64,000 nt of DNA from Collinsella phocaeensis (GTDB taxonomy: Bacteria; Actinomycetota; Coriobacteriia; Coriobacteriales; Coriobacteriaceae), in the NCBI RefSeq assembly GCF_900119895.1, contig NZ_FQLR01000004.1, forward strand, positions 248,001-312,000. The letters run 5' to 3'. Below are positions 8,465 through 16,069 of the stretch, in pieces. The number at the start of each line of letters is the position of its first letter. The first letter of the stretch is position 1. A model generated the notes under the pieces. It searched no databases. It was not told where the DNA came from and worked only from the letters and a program-made list of their open reading frames with translations. Both the position numbers and the translations under genes were made by a program.

Positions 8465-9286
8465 ATGGCCGCGGACTTTGGTATTCGGGAAAGCGATGCG
8501 CACGGGCCGGTGGCGGTTCACACAAGGCGCGGTATCTCGAGGAATTCGACCGATCTCCCTGCTCTGACATCGAATGATCCTATCTATCTGCAGCTGGCGG
8601 CCATCATGCGTGAGCGGATTTTTTCGAAGCGATGGACCGCTGGGAGCAAGATCCCCTCGGAACATGAGCTCATGGAAGTGTTCGGCGTCGCGCGCGGAAC
8701 GGTGCGTAAGGCGTTGAAGTCCCTGGTCGACGAGGGATTGCTGGTTCAGGTGCGCGGCAGCGGCACGTATGTCGCGGAACCCGGCATCTCGCATCCGGCG
8801 GGCGTGCGCCCGCTCTCCTTTGCCGACTCGTTGCGCGAGCAGGGAAAAGAGTTCGAGACGCACGTGCTCGAGCAGAGCGTTTCCCCGGCGAGCGTTGAGG
8901 TGGCGGCGGAGCTTGGCATCGAGGAGGGCGTCGAAGCCATGTTCATGCGGCGCGTGCGCACGGTGGACGGAGAGCCCATCATGTGCCAGGAGAGCTGGCT
9001 CAATCTGCGGGAGTGCCCCGGCTTGCTGAATATCGACTACACGAAGGAGTCGCTGTTCAACGCCGTCCAACAGTGCTCCGGGCGCAAGATCAAGATCTCC
9101 CACATGCGCTACAGCGCGCGCACGGCGGGCATCGAGTACGGCGAGCTGCTCGGCTGCAGCGAGTCGGCTGCATTGCTGCTGCTGGAGCAAAACATCTGCC
9201 TGGAGGACGGCGTCTGCATCGAATGGACCTACACGTGGTTCAAGCCGGGCCAGACGATCGTCGGGACTGCGGAGCAGGCAGATTAA
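8465..9286 (+). CDS. GntR-family regulator, HutC/UTRA type
   Basis: This is a 273-residue DNA-binding repressor. After a 35-residue leader comes a GntR winged helix (about 36-100: PIYLQLAAIMRERI, GSKIPSEHELMEVFGVARGTVRKAL, GLLVQVRGSGTYV), then a UTRA effector domain (about 115-260). UTRA domains bind small metabolites such as sugar phosphates. The start is set by GGGAGG 8 bases before the ATG at 8465; the frame is open further upstream but without a ribosome site. It faces the PTS/aldolase operon across 218 bases that contain an operator-like cluster, so it is the likely local regulator. The effector is probably the sugar phosphate, by inference. Confidence 0.93.
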   Translation: MAADFGIRESDAHGPVAVHTRRGISRNSTDLPALTSNDPIYLQLAAIMRERIFSKRWTAGSKIPSEHELMEVFGVARGTVRKALKSLVDEGLLVQVRGSGTYVAEPGISHPAGVRPLSFADSLREQGKEFETHVLEQSVSPASVEVAAELGIEEGVEAMFMRRVRTVDGEPIMCQESWLNLRECPGLLNIDYTKESLFNAVQQCSGRKIKISHMRYSARTAGIEYGELLGCSESAALLLLEQNICLEDGVCIEWTYTWFKPGQTIVGTAEQAD

Positions 9287-9407
9287 CCGGAGCGCGCTGC
9301 GGGTTTTCCGACGATGTCGGTGCATTTGGCTGCGCCGTTCAAGAGGAAAATCCGACCATTCGTGGAGTATGGCTTCATATGAGGCACACAAAGCTGTTCA
9401 TGGTGGT

Positions 9408-9457
9408 GTATACAACTGGATGTACACAGTGAGGTGTACAACTAGTCCACTAGTTGT
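9408..9457 (+). promoter_or_regulatory. Operator cluster of overlapping palindromes before the PTS operon
   Basis: Three dyads overlap: GTATACA-N6-TGTACAC (9408-9427, one mismatch), TGTACAC-N6-GTGTACA (9421-9440, perfect) and ACAACTAGT-CC-ACTAGTTGT (9438-9457, perfect). The motif TACAACT recurs. GntR/HutC proteins bind such dyads as dimers. The position directly before the first operon gene and after the regulator supports an operator role. Which dyad is the real site is not known. Confidence 0.65.
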
Positions 9458-9504
9458 CCAGCGTCAGCCGGACAGCGGGGCAGAGAGTAGAGAGGCTTGA
9501 TGCT

Positions 9505-10209
9505 ATGGAGAAAACTCAGCTCAGGACGCCGTTCTTCGTGGTGAACCCCAAGTCGTACCTGTACGGCGAGGAGATTTACGCGCTCGCGAAGAAGACCGAT
9601 GAGCTTGCGGCCAAGTACGATTTCGACGTGCTGTTCACCGCTCAGCTTATCGACCTTCCGCACATCATCGAGACCTGCCCGCACCTGATTCCGTGCGCTC
9701 AGCACATGGAGAGCCTCAAGCCCGGTCGCGGCATGGGCCACGTGCTCCCCGAGGCGCTTGCCGCCGCGGGCGTCAAGGCGACGTTCCTCAACCATGCGGA
9801 GAACCCCTGCACCGTTCACGAGCTGGCCTCCACCATCGCACGCGCCAACGAGGTGGGTATCCTCACCGTCGTGTGCGCCGACTCCGTGGAGGAGGGCGAG
9901 TGGATCGCCGGCCTGCACCCCGATGTCATGGTGTGCGAGCTCACGAGCCTCATCGGCACCGGTCAGGTCGCCGGCGAGGATTACATGCGCGCCTCGACCG
10001 AGGCCGTGAAGGCCGTCTCCCCGCAGACGAAGGTGCTGCAGGCGGCGGGTATCTCCACCGGCCAGAACGTGTACGACGCCATCAAGTACGGAGCCGACGC
10101 GACGGGCGGCACCTCCGGCATCGTCGCCGCCGAGGATCCGTTCGCGACGCTTGACGAGATGTTCGAGGCGCTCGACCGCGCCCGCACCGATTTCTGCAAG
10201 GAGGCGTAA
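9505..10209 (+). CDS. Triosephosphate isomerase family protein of the sugar operon
   Basis: This is a TIM-barrel protein of 234 residues, shorter than the usual 250. Family hallmarks are VVNPKSY near the N-terminus (substrate Asn/Lys), FLNHAEN (catalytic His) and CELTSLIGTG (catalytic Glu and phosphate loop), with AAGISTGQNV and ADATGGTSGIV near the end. It resembles the compact archaeal-type branch. Placement in a catabolic PTS operon suggests it interconverts triose phosphates from the aldolases, or acts on a related sugar phosphate. The start at 9505 gives the natural N-terminus MEKTQLRTPFF and has AGAGAGG upstream. It ends 3 bases before the next gene. Confidence 0.85.
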   Translation: MEKTQLRTPFFVVNPKSYLYGEEIYALAKKTDELAAKYDFDVLFTAQLIDLPHIIETCPHLIPCAQHMESLKPGRGMGHVLPEALAAAGVKATFLNHAENPCTVHELASTIARANEVGILTVVCADSVEEGEWIAGLHPDVMVCELTSLIGTGQVAGEDYMRASTEAVKAVSPQTKVLQAAGISTGQNVYDAIKYGADATGGTSGIVAAEDPFATLDEMFEALDRARTDFCKEA

Positions 10210-10212
10210 CGC

Positions 10213-10734
10213 ATGGCCGTTTACAAGGAAACCGTGAAGATGGAGACGCTCGCCGGCAAGCCGACGTACGTCGACGTCACCGCTTCGGTCGCAGCCGCCG
10301 TCGAGAACTCTGGAATCAAGGAGGGCGTCGTCACCGTCATCTCCTGCCACACCACCTGCGCGGTGTTCTCGGAGGAGTTCGACCACGACTACACGCCTGC
10401 GGGCGACACCTATCTCCAGGCCGACCTGAATGCCGGCCTCGAGCGCGTGTTCCCCGAGCAGCACGACTGGAACACCTACCGCTATCCCGGCCTGCGCCAC
10501 TTCGAGGAAGTCGAGTCCTGGCCCAACCTGGACGCATGGCTTCCGGGCGGCGACCGCACCATGCTGTGGAACGGCGACGCGCACCTGCGCTCGACGCTGA
10601 TCGGCAGCAACCAGACCTTCGAGGTCGCCGACGGCAAGCTCGAGATGAACGGTCTGGCGAGCATCTACTTCGTCGACTTCGACCGCACCCGCGAGCGCAC
10701 GCGCAAGGTGAAGGTCGTGGTGATGGGCGAGTAG
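10213..10734 (+). CDS. YjbQ/UPF0047 family protein
   Basis: This 173-residue protein of the YjbQ family has the signature CHTTCAVFSEEFD (about 37-50) and the C-terminal GDAHLRSTLIGSNQTF followed by the conserved end segment. Family members show weak thiamin-phosphate-synthase-like activity, but the true role is unresolved. At 173 residues it is longer than the usual 130-140, through an insert around residues 60-105. It starts 3 bases after the isomerase-like gene and so is almost surely co-translated with it. Its presence inside a PTS operon suggests a role in sugar phosphate handling rather than thiamin synthesis, by inference. Confidence 0.85.
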   Translation: MAVYKETVKMETLAGKPTYVDVTASVAAAVENSGIKEGVVTVISCHTTCAVFSEEFDHDYTPAGDTYLQADLNAGLERVFPEQHDWNTYRYPGLRHFEEVESWPNLDAWLPGGDRTMLWNGDAHLRSTLIGSNQTFEVADGKLEMNGLASIYFVDFDRTRERTRKVKVVVMGE

Positions 10735-10880
10735 TCCAGCGCTTTCATCCGGCAACGGAGAACCGGGTTGTCCGTAGGGCTTGGGAAATATTAAGAGCTG
10801 CCGTTTGCCAATTACCGCGCAGTCGCCTTCGCTTCAACGGGTAACCTTTAGCAATACACTTGTTCCGAAAGGAGAAAAAC

Positions 10881-11165
10881 ATGAAGAAGATTCTGTTGGC
10901 TTGTGGTTCCGGCATCTGCACCTCCACCGCTGTGCACAAGAAGGTTGAGGAGATGCTGAACTCCAAGGGCTACGCTGGTCAGTTCGAGATCACCCAGTGC
11001 AAGGTGTCCGAGGCTCCCGCGAAGTCCCCCAACTTCGACTTCCTTATCGCCACGACCATGGCGCCCGCCGGCCTCCAGTGCCCCTACGTCAACGGTATTC
11101 CGTACCTGACGGGCGTTGGAACCGCGGCTGCCGAGGAGCAGATTCTGGCCCTTATGGCTGAGTAG
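10881..11165 (+). CDS. PTS galactitol-type IIB component
   Basis: This 94-residue cytosolic phospho-carrier passes phosphate from IIA to the incoming sugar. The N-terminal loop LACGSGICTSTAV contains the cysteine that is phosphorylated. The rest follows the IIB-Gat fold. AAAGGAG lies before the ATG at 10881. It is separated from the YjbQ gene by 146 bases with no clear terminator. The IIC gene follows after 103 bases. Galactitol-type IIB proteins also serve other polyols and sugars, so the substrate is open. Confidence 0.93.
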   Translation: MKKILLACGSGICTSTAVHKKVEEMLNSKGYAGQFEITQCKVSEAPAKSPNFDFLIATTMAPAGLQCPYVNGIPYLTGVGTAAAEEQILALMAE

Positions 11166-11268
11166 CCCACTGCCGTCAAGGGATCACCCGGCTAAAAACT
11201 AGCGTTGTGTTGGAAGGGACGCACGTCCCCAGGATAACTTTGTCTATTTTGAAAGGGGAGAGAACGCT

Positions 11269-12672
11269 GTGGACGCAATTCTTGGGTTTTTCTCGTTCAT
11301 AAACTCGTTGGGCGTATCGGTCGTTATGCCCATCGTAATTACGATTCTTGGCTGCGTGCTCGGTGCGGGGTTCGGTAAGAGCCTGCGCGCCGGCCTTACC
11401 GTCGGCATCGGTTTCATCGGCCTTAACCTCGTCATCAATAGCCTGCTCGGCACGACGCTTGCTCCTGCCGTTCAGGAAATGATCGAGCGCTTCGGCTTCA
11501 GCCTGTCGGTTATCGATGTCGGCTGGCCCGCTGCCGCCGCCATCGCGATGGGTTCGGTCGTTGGTACCATCATCATCCCGCTCGGTCTCATCGTTAACAT
11601 CGTCATGCTTCTGACGAACACTACTCAGACCGTCGATGTCGACATCTGGGATTATTGGCACTTCGCCTTCACGGGTGCTCTTGTTGCCATCGTTACGGAT
11701 AACATCGCGATGGGTGTTATCGCTGCGGTGCTGAACATGATCATCATCATGGTTCTCGGCGACTACACCGCTCCGCAGGTCGAGAAGTCTCTGGGTATGC
11801 CCGGTGTTTCTCTTCCGCACGGCTTCACCACTGCTTATGCCCCGATTGCCATGCTCTTCAACTGGATTTTTGACCACATCCCTGGTCTCAAGGACATCAA
11901 CATCAACGTTGATGAGCTTCAGCAGAAGTTCGGCATCTTTGGCGAGCCCATGATCATCGGTACCGTCATCGGTCTCGTTATCGGCTCCCTTGCGTACTGG
12001 AACGGTGCTGACATTCAGACTTCTCTGGTCAGCGTTCTGACCACGGGCGTATCCCTTGGTGCCGTTCTGGTTCTTATCCCGAAGATGGCTGCCCTGCTTA
12101 TGGAGGGCCTGATTCCGATCAGCGACTCCGCTTCCGAGTTCGTCCAGAAGCGCTTCAAGAACCGTGGCAAGATCTATATCGGTCTCGACTCCGCCGTGGG
12201 CGTTGGTCATCCGACCACCCTTACCATCGCCTACATCCTGGTGCCGCTGATGATCGTTCTGGCCGTCGTGCTCCCGGGCAACAAGGTCCTGCCTTTCGCC
12301 GACCTTGCGGTTGTTCCCTGGATGTTCGTCCTTATTACCCCGATTGTTAACAACAACGGGTTCCGCGGCATCCTGATCGGTATCGTTGTTCTTGCTGTCG
12401 GCCTGTACATCGCAACCGATCTCGCTCCGCTCATCACTACCGCCGCCAACAACGTCGGGTTCGATGTCGCCGGTGCCACCGGTGCTGCTGATACCATGAT
12501 TTCTTCCATCTGCGACGGCGCAAACCCGCTCACTTGGGTTATCACTCGCCTGAATGGTTGGCTCGGTTATCTTGGTGCCGGCATCGTTGCCGTGGTCGCC
12601 ATCGCCATGGCCGTCTGGAACCGCGCTCGCATCCTCAAGGAGGCCAAGGCCATGCATGAGGTCGAGGCGTAA
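11269..12672 (+). CDS. PTS galactitol-type IIC permease
   Basis: This 467-residue polytopic permease carries the substrate through the membrane during phosphorylation. It has about 10-12 hydrophobic helices, typical of the GatC family, and the conserved mid-protein segment GLDSAVGVGHPTTL. Translation starts at GTG 11269 behind GAAAGGGGAG. Codons here are noticeably richer in T-ending third positions (GTT, CTT, ATT) than in neighbouring genes, which could reflect recent transfer. A terminator follows at 12721. Substrate family: galactitol, or another polyol or ketose. Confidence 0.94.
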   Translation: MDAILGFFSFINSLGVSVVMPIVITILGCVLGAGFGKSLRAGLTVGIGFIGLNLVINSLLGTTLAPAVQEMIERFGFSLSVIDVGWPAAAAIAMGSVVGTIIIPLGLIVNIVMLLTNTTQTVDVDIWDYWHFAFTGALVAIVTDNIAMGVIAAVLNMIIIMVLGDYTAPQVEKSLGMPGVSLPHGFTTAYAPIAMLFNWIFDHIPGLKDININVDELQQKFGIFGEPMIIGTVIGLVIGSLAYWNGADIQTSLVSVLTTGVSLGAVLVLIPKMAALLMEGLIPISDSASEFVQKRFKNRGKIYIGLDSAVGVGHPTTLTIAYILVPLMIVLAVVLPGNKVLPFADLAVVPWMFVLITPIVNNNGFRGILIGIVVLAVGLYIATDLAPLITTAANNVGFDVAGATGAADTMISSICDGANPLTWVITRLNGWLGYLGAGIVAVVAIAMAVWNRARILKEAKAMHEVEA

Positions 12673-12720
12673 GTTATCCTACAAAGCTGGTTGAACGCAG
12701 GGCTGATTTTATCGGATAGG

Positions 12721-12757
12721 ACCTGGCGCGTACGAACTGTGTGCGCCAGGTCTTTTT
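12721..12757 (+). terminator. Terminator after the PTS IIC gene
   Basis: The stem ACCTGGCGC...GCGCCAGGT is followed by CTTTTT, 48 bases after the IIC stop. It splits the operon, so the downstream aldolase and IIA genes may be read at a lower level or need their own promoter. Confidence 0.85.
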
Positions 12758-12770
12758 GAAACGGGGCGCT

Positions 12771-13319
12771 ATGAAGACGACGTATAGCTATCTCAAGCGT
12801 TATTTCTTTATCGAGGTGACCTTAACGGGAATAGTGTGCCTAGCGGCCCTTGTTGTGTGCCCCTATCTTGCCTATAAAGGCATTGTGCCCGGAATCATGA
12901 TCGTTTTGATGGTTCCCGCCGCCTATCAGGTGTGGAATACCTTCATTGCGATTGCGAATCCTGAAACGGTTGAAATCGATGAGGAGGCTATTTCTTTTTC
13001 GGCTTGGGGGAGAACCGACCGATACGCGTGGAGCGACGTAAGGTCGTTTCGTGTTAGGGAGTTCCCTTCTGCTGGAAAGATGTACATCAGGATCAACGAC
13101 AGCAGTCTTTTCAAGGGACGTTATTGGCTCCAGACTCGTGTCATGACCGATGGCAGGGAGCTATTCCAGAGGATCTGCGATCTGGAGTTCAGAATTCATC
13201 CGGATACGCTTAAGGCGCGCGCTAGGAGGGTTAACTCCGAATACCTCGAAGCCGAGAGCGCTTCCGGCGGAGATCGGCCGAAGAGCCGTCGCCACGATCG
13301 CAAGGGTAAAAAGCGCTAA
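12771..13319 (+). CDS. Membrane protein with PH-like cytoplasmic domain, unknown
   Basis: This 182-residue protein has two N-terminal helices (about 13-55: IEVTLTGIVCLAALVVCPYLAY and GIMIVLMVPAAYQVW). A domain follows (ETVEIDEEAISFSAWGRTDRYAWSDV) that looks like a bacterial PH-like (YcxB/YdbT) domain, then a basic tail ending KSRRHDRKGKKR. The start at 12771 is just after the terminator stem, with only a weak ribosome site. Base composition is lower in GC than the flanking genes. The fold assignment is tentative. It interrupts the sugar operon without an obvious metabolic role. Confidence 0.7.
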   Translation: MKTTYSYLKRYFFIEVTLTGIVCLAALVVCPYLAYKGIVPGIMIVLMVPAAYQVWNTFIAIANPETVEIDEEAISFSAWGRTDRYAWSDVRSFRVREFPSAGKMYIRINDSSLFKGRYWLQTRVMTDGRELFQRICDLEFRIHPDTLKARARRVNSEYLEAESASGGDRPKSRRHDRKGKKR

Positions 13320-13394
13320 GGACAATTCGAATGGGGTGATTTTGCCCCCATGACAGCTGCATTGGGAAAAGCCGGAAAATCAGGAGGGAAAGGA

Positions 13395-14054
13395 ATGTTT
13401 GACGCACAAAAGAAGGACGTTTTGAACGCCGCTCTCAAGCTCGACCGTTACGGTCTTATCGCGCTGTCGGGAGGGAACGTGAGTTGGCGGATGGATTCCG
13501 GAGAGGTTCTTGTCACGCCTTCAGGCATGATTTATGACGAGATGGTTCCTGAGGATATACTCGTTGTTGACCTCGAGGGAAACATCATCGAGGGGGAGCG
13601 TAAGGCTTCCGTGGATACCGAGGCCTTGCTGTATATCTATAAGAACATGCCGCAGGTAAACGCCGTGATTCATACGCATCAGCCTTATGCCACTGGTTTG
13701 GGTCTCGTTATGGATGAGCTTCCCTGCAATCTGTCGACCATGGCGAATGCGACCGAGGGACCGGTTGCCGTTGCGGAATATGGTGATCCAGGCAGTCTCT
13801 CCATGGGTGTAGAGGCTGTAAAGGCGATCGGCGATCGGCTCGCAGTCGTCTTGAAGCACCATGGCGTCATTGCGGTGGGTCGAGACCTTCGGCAAGCGCT
13901 GTTCTCTTGCGTCTATCTGGAGGAGGCGGCAAAGACCGTTTCCGTGGCGCTTTCGACGGGCATGCCTATGGCGACCATGACCCAGGAGCAAATTGACGAA
14001 GCCGTCGCCGTGTTCCATCGATATGGGCAAAAGCCGATCGACGAAGAAGAATAA
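13395..14054 (+). CDS. Class II aldolase/adducin family aldolase or epimerase
   Basis: This 219-residue cytosolic enzyme belongs to the L-fuculose-phosphate aldolase / L-ribulose-phosphate 4-epimerase family. Zinc-site and catalytic motifs are visible: LSGGNVSWRM, TPSGM, the zinc pair in VIHTHQPYATGLG, and LKHHGVIAVGRDL. The start follows AGGAGGG 6 bases upstream. Family members cleave or epimerise ketose-1-phosphates to dihydroxyacetone phosphate plus an aldehyde. The exact reaction cannot be told without structural comparison. It precedes a second, structurally unrelated aldolase. Confidence 0.9.
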   Translation: MFDAQKKDVLNAALKLDRYGLIALSGGNVSWRMDSGEVLVTPSGMIYDEMVPEDILVVDLEGNIIEGERKASVDTEALLYIYKNMPQVNAVIHTHQPYATGLGLVMDELPCNLSTMANATEGPVAVAEYGDPGSLSMGVEAVKAIGDRLAVVLKHHGVIAVGRDLRQALFSCVYLEEAAKTVSVALSTGMPMATMTQEQIDEAVAVFHRYGQKPIDEEE

Positions 14055-14109
14055 GACTTGACCGCGGTCGTTAGACCTTGGAGTCGTTATCTGAAAGGAA
14101 GGAACCACC

Positions 14110-15003
14110 ATGCTTGTCAACCTTCGTGACATCTGCGCCATCGCCGAGCAGAACAACATGGCCATCGCGGCGTTCAACACGCCGAGCCTCGAGGCCGTCC
14201 GCGCCGCGATCGACGCCGCCGAGGTCACGGGCTACCCCGTGATCATCCAGCACGCCGAGTGCCACGACGACATCACGCCGCTCGACGTCATGGGTCCCGC
14301 GATGGTCGCGCTCGCCGAGCGTTCGACCGCGCAGGTCTGCGTGCACCTCGATCACTGCGAGAACCTGTCCTACATGCGCCGTGCGCTCGAGATGGGCTTC
14401 AACGGCGCGATGTTCGACGGCTCCGCGCTTCCCTACGAGCAGAACGTCGCCAACTCCGCCCGCGCCGCCGCCATGTGCGCGAGCTTCGACTGCGGCCTCG
14501 AGTGCGAGCTCGGCAGCCTCGGCGCCCGCGAGGGAGACCTGCTCTCGGACGGCGCCGCCGCGACCGAGGGCGGTTCCGGTGCGACCTACACCGACCCGGA
14601 CCAGGCGCTCGATTTCGTCGCCTCCATCGGCCTCGACATCCTCGCGTGCTCCTTCGGTACCGTGCACGGCCTGTACCGCGGTGAGCCCCAGCTCTCCTTC
14701 GAGGTGCTCGACCAGATCCGCGACCGCGTCGAGGTCCCGCTGGTCATGCACGGCGGCTCCGGCGTGTCCGACGAGGACTACCGCAAGGCCATCGATGCGG
14801 GCATCCGCAAGATCAACTACTACACCTACGGCGTGAAGTACGCCGGCGAGACGGTCTGCGACCTCGTCCAGGCGCGCCGCGCCGACGACCCTGCCGCTGT
14901 CGTGTACTGGCACGATATGACCGCCGCCGCGTACAAGCGCCTGCTCGAGGACTTCACCCAGGTCATTCGCGTCTTCGCCAACGGCGCCGAGCCGCTCGCC
15001 TAG
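14110..15003 (+). CDS. Class II fructose/tagatose-bisphosphate-type aldolase
   Basis: This 297-residue zinc-dependent TIM-barrel aldolase is of the FbaA/GatY/KbaY group. Seen: VHLDHCENLS (zinc His and catalytic Asp), CELGSLGAREGD (Glu and Gly-rich segment), FGTVHGLYRGEP (zinc His), and VMHGGSGVSDEDYRKAI (zinc His and phosphate loop). CTGAAAGGAAGG precedes the start. Being inside a galactitol-type PTS operon, it more likely cleaves a tagatose- or other ketose-bisphosphate than serving as the glycolytic enzyme. The two specificities cannot be separated by eye. Confidence 0.93.
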   Translation: MLVNLRDICAIAEQNNMAIAAFNTPSLEAVRAAIDAAEVTGYPVIIQHAECHDDITPLDVMGPAMVALAERSTAQVCVHLDHCENLSYMRRALEMGFNGAMFDGSALPYEQNVANSARAAAMCASFDCGLECELGSLGAREGDLLSDGAAATEGGSGATYTDPDQALDFVASIGLDILACSFGTVHGLYRGEPQLSFEVLDQIRDRVEVPLVMHGGSGVSDEDYRKAIDAGIRKINYYTYGVKYAGETVCDLVQARRADDPAAVVYWHDMTAAAYKRLLEDFTQVIRVFANGAEPLA

Positions 15004-15013
15004 CCACCCCCTG

Positions 15014-15053
15014 AAGGCCGCGGGGGCCGATGCGCGCCCCCGCGGTCCTTTGT
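15014..15053 (+). terminator. Hairpin between the aldolase and IIA genes
   Basis: GGCCGCGGGGG pairs with CCCCCGCGGTC around a loop and is followed by CTTTGT. It is a likely partial terminator that lowers IIA expression, or it stabilises the upstream mRNA end. Confidence 0.65.
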
Positions 15054-15128
15054 ATGTTCGCCCGCCGGGAACCCGGCGCGGTGGCCCCGTCCGCAAGCGC
15101 GGGGCAGGATTCAACCGAAAGGACCGTT

Positions 15129-15602
15129 ATGTCTGCCGTGGATACCAGCCTGTTCAAGCCGGAGCTCGTCTTTTTCGACTTCGATGCGACCGACCGCGAG
15201 GACTTCTTCAAGAAGCTCGGCGCCGAGCTCAGCTCGCGCGGCTACATCAAGGACACGTGGTTCGATGCCATCATGGAGCGTGAGGCCAACTATCCGACCG
15301 GCCTCGGCTGCCAGGCCATCAACGTCGCGATTCCGCATGTCGACCCCGAGCACCTCGCCAAGCCTTACATCGCCGTCATCAAGCCGAAGAACCCGGTGGT
15401 CTTCGAGCCGATGGGTGGCATGGGCGATCCCGTCCCCGCTGAGCTCATCGTGAACCTGGGCCTGCTCGCTCACGCCGAGGGCCAGGTCTTCATTCTTCAG
15501 GCACTGATGGGCATTTTCATGGACGAGGCTTCCTGCGCCGAGATCCTGGCTCAGGACACGCCCGAGTCCATGGTTGAGACCATGGTGAAGTTCTGTAGCT
15601 AG
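15129..15602 (+). CDS. PTS fructose/mannitol-type IIA component
   Basis: This 157-residue cytosolic phospho-carrier accepts phosphate from HPr and donates it to IIB. The active histidine is in NVAIPHVDPEH, the hallmark of the IIA-Fru/Mtl/Gat group. GAAAGGAC lies before the ATG at 15129. It is the last gene of the sugar operon and completes the IIA-IIB-IIC set with the genes at 10881 and 11269. Confidence 0.93.
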   Translation: MSAVDTSLFKPELVFFDFDATDREDFFKKLGAELSSRGYIKDTWFDAIMEREANYPTGLGCQAINVAIPHVDPEHLAKPYIAVIKPKNPVVFEPMGGMGDPVPAELIVNLGLLAHAEGQVFILQALMGIFMDEASCAEILAQDTPESMVETMVKFCS

Positions 15603-15630
15603 AGGTTGCGCAACATAGGTCGTTTCTCAT

Positions 15631-15658
15631 CGAGGGGCTCGCTTCGGCGGGCCCCTCG
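15631..15658 (+). terminator. Terminator-like hairpin after IIA
   Basis: CGAGGGGCTCGC-TTCG-GCGGGCCCCTCG forms a 12-bp stem with one wobble pair, 28 bases after the IIA stop. There is no T-run. Confidence 0.6.
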
Positions 15659-15738
15659 CGCTGTGTATCTGGGATATTCGGCGCAAGCTGCCGCGGCGAC
15701 CACGTGCGTTTGTGCAAAAAGGGTTTGTATAAACGGTT

Positions 15739-15884
15739 CCCCCTCGAAGTGAGTGGATTTTTTAGGAGCTGCGTTATATACCGGCTGAACCCGGGGAGTT
15801 GCGACCCTAATTCCCCAGGTGAATGCTGCACTAAAATAAAGTGTACTTGGCATGTACCGAAAAATTCACTCACTTCGCGGGGTA
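15739..15884. repeat. Palindromic repeat family A, copy 2
   Basis: Terminal arms of about 23 bp (TCGAAGTGAGTGGATTTTT and AAAAATTCACTCACTTCG) pair with two mismatches and enclose about 98 bases. The arms and the interior TTCCCC(A)GGTGAATGCT...AATAAAG segment match copy 1 at 3345-3494, while much of the rest has diverged. It lies between the PTS operon and nrdA. Confidence 0.7.
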
Positions 15885-16069
15885 GAGCATAAGCCGGTCC
15901 CTGTTGACGCGCACATCGGTTCGGCCGATCTGAAACCGGTTTGGGTATTGGGCTATTCATCTATATGGCACAGAGTCTCTATCAATTAAAGCGTGCAATG
16001 AAGTAGCATTAGGGAAACTTGACCTCAACGGCGCCTTGTGCGCCTCATCGAACTGAACGGAACGATACG

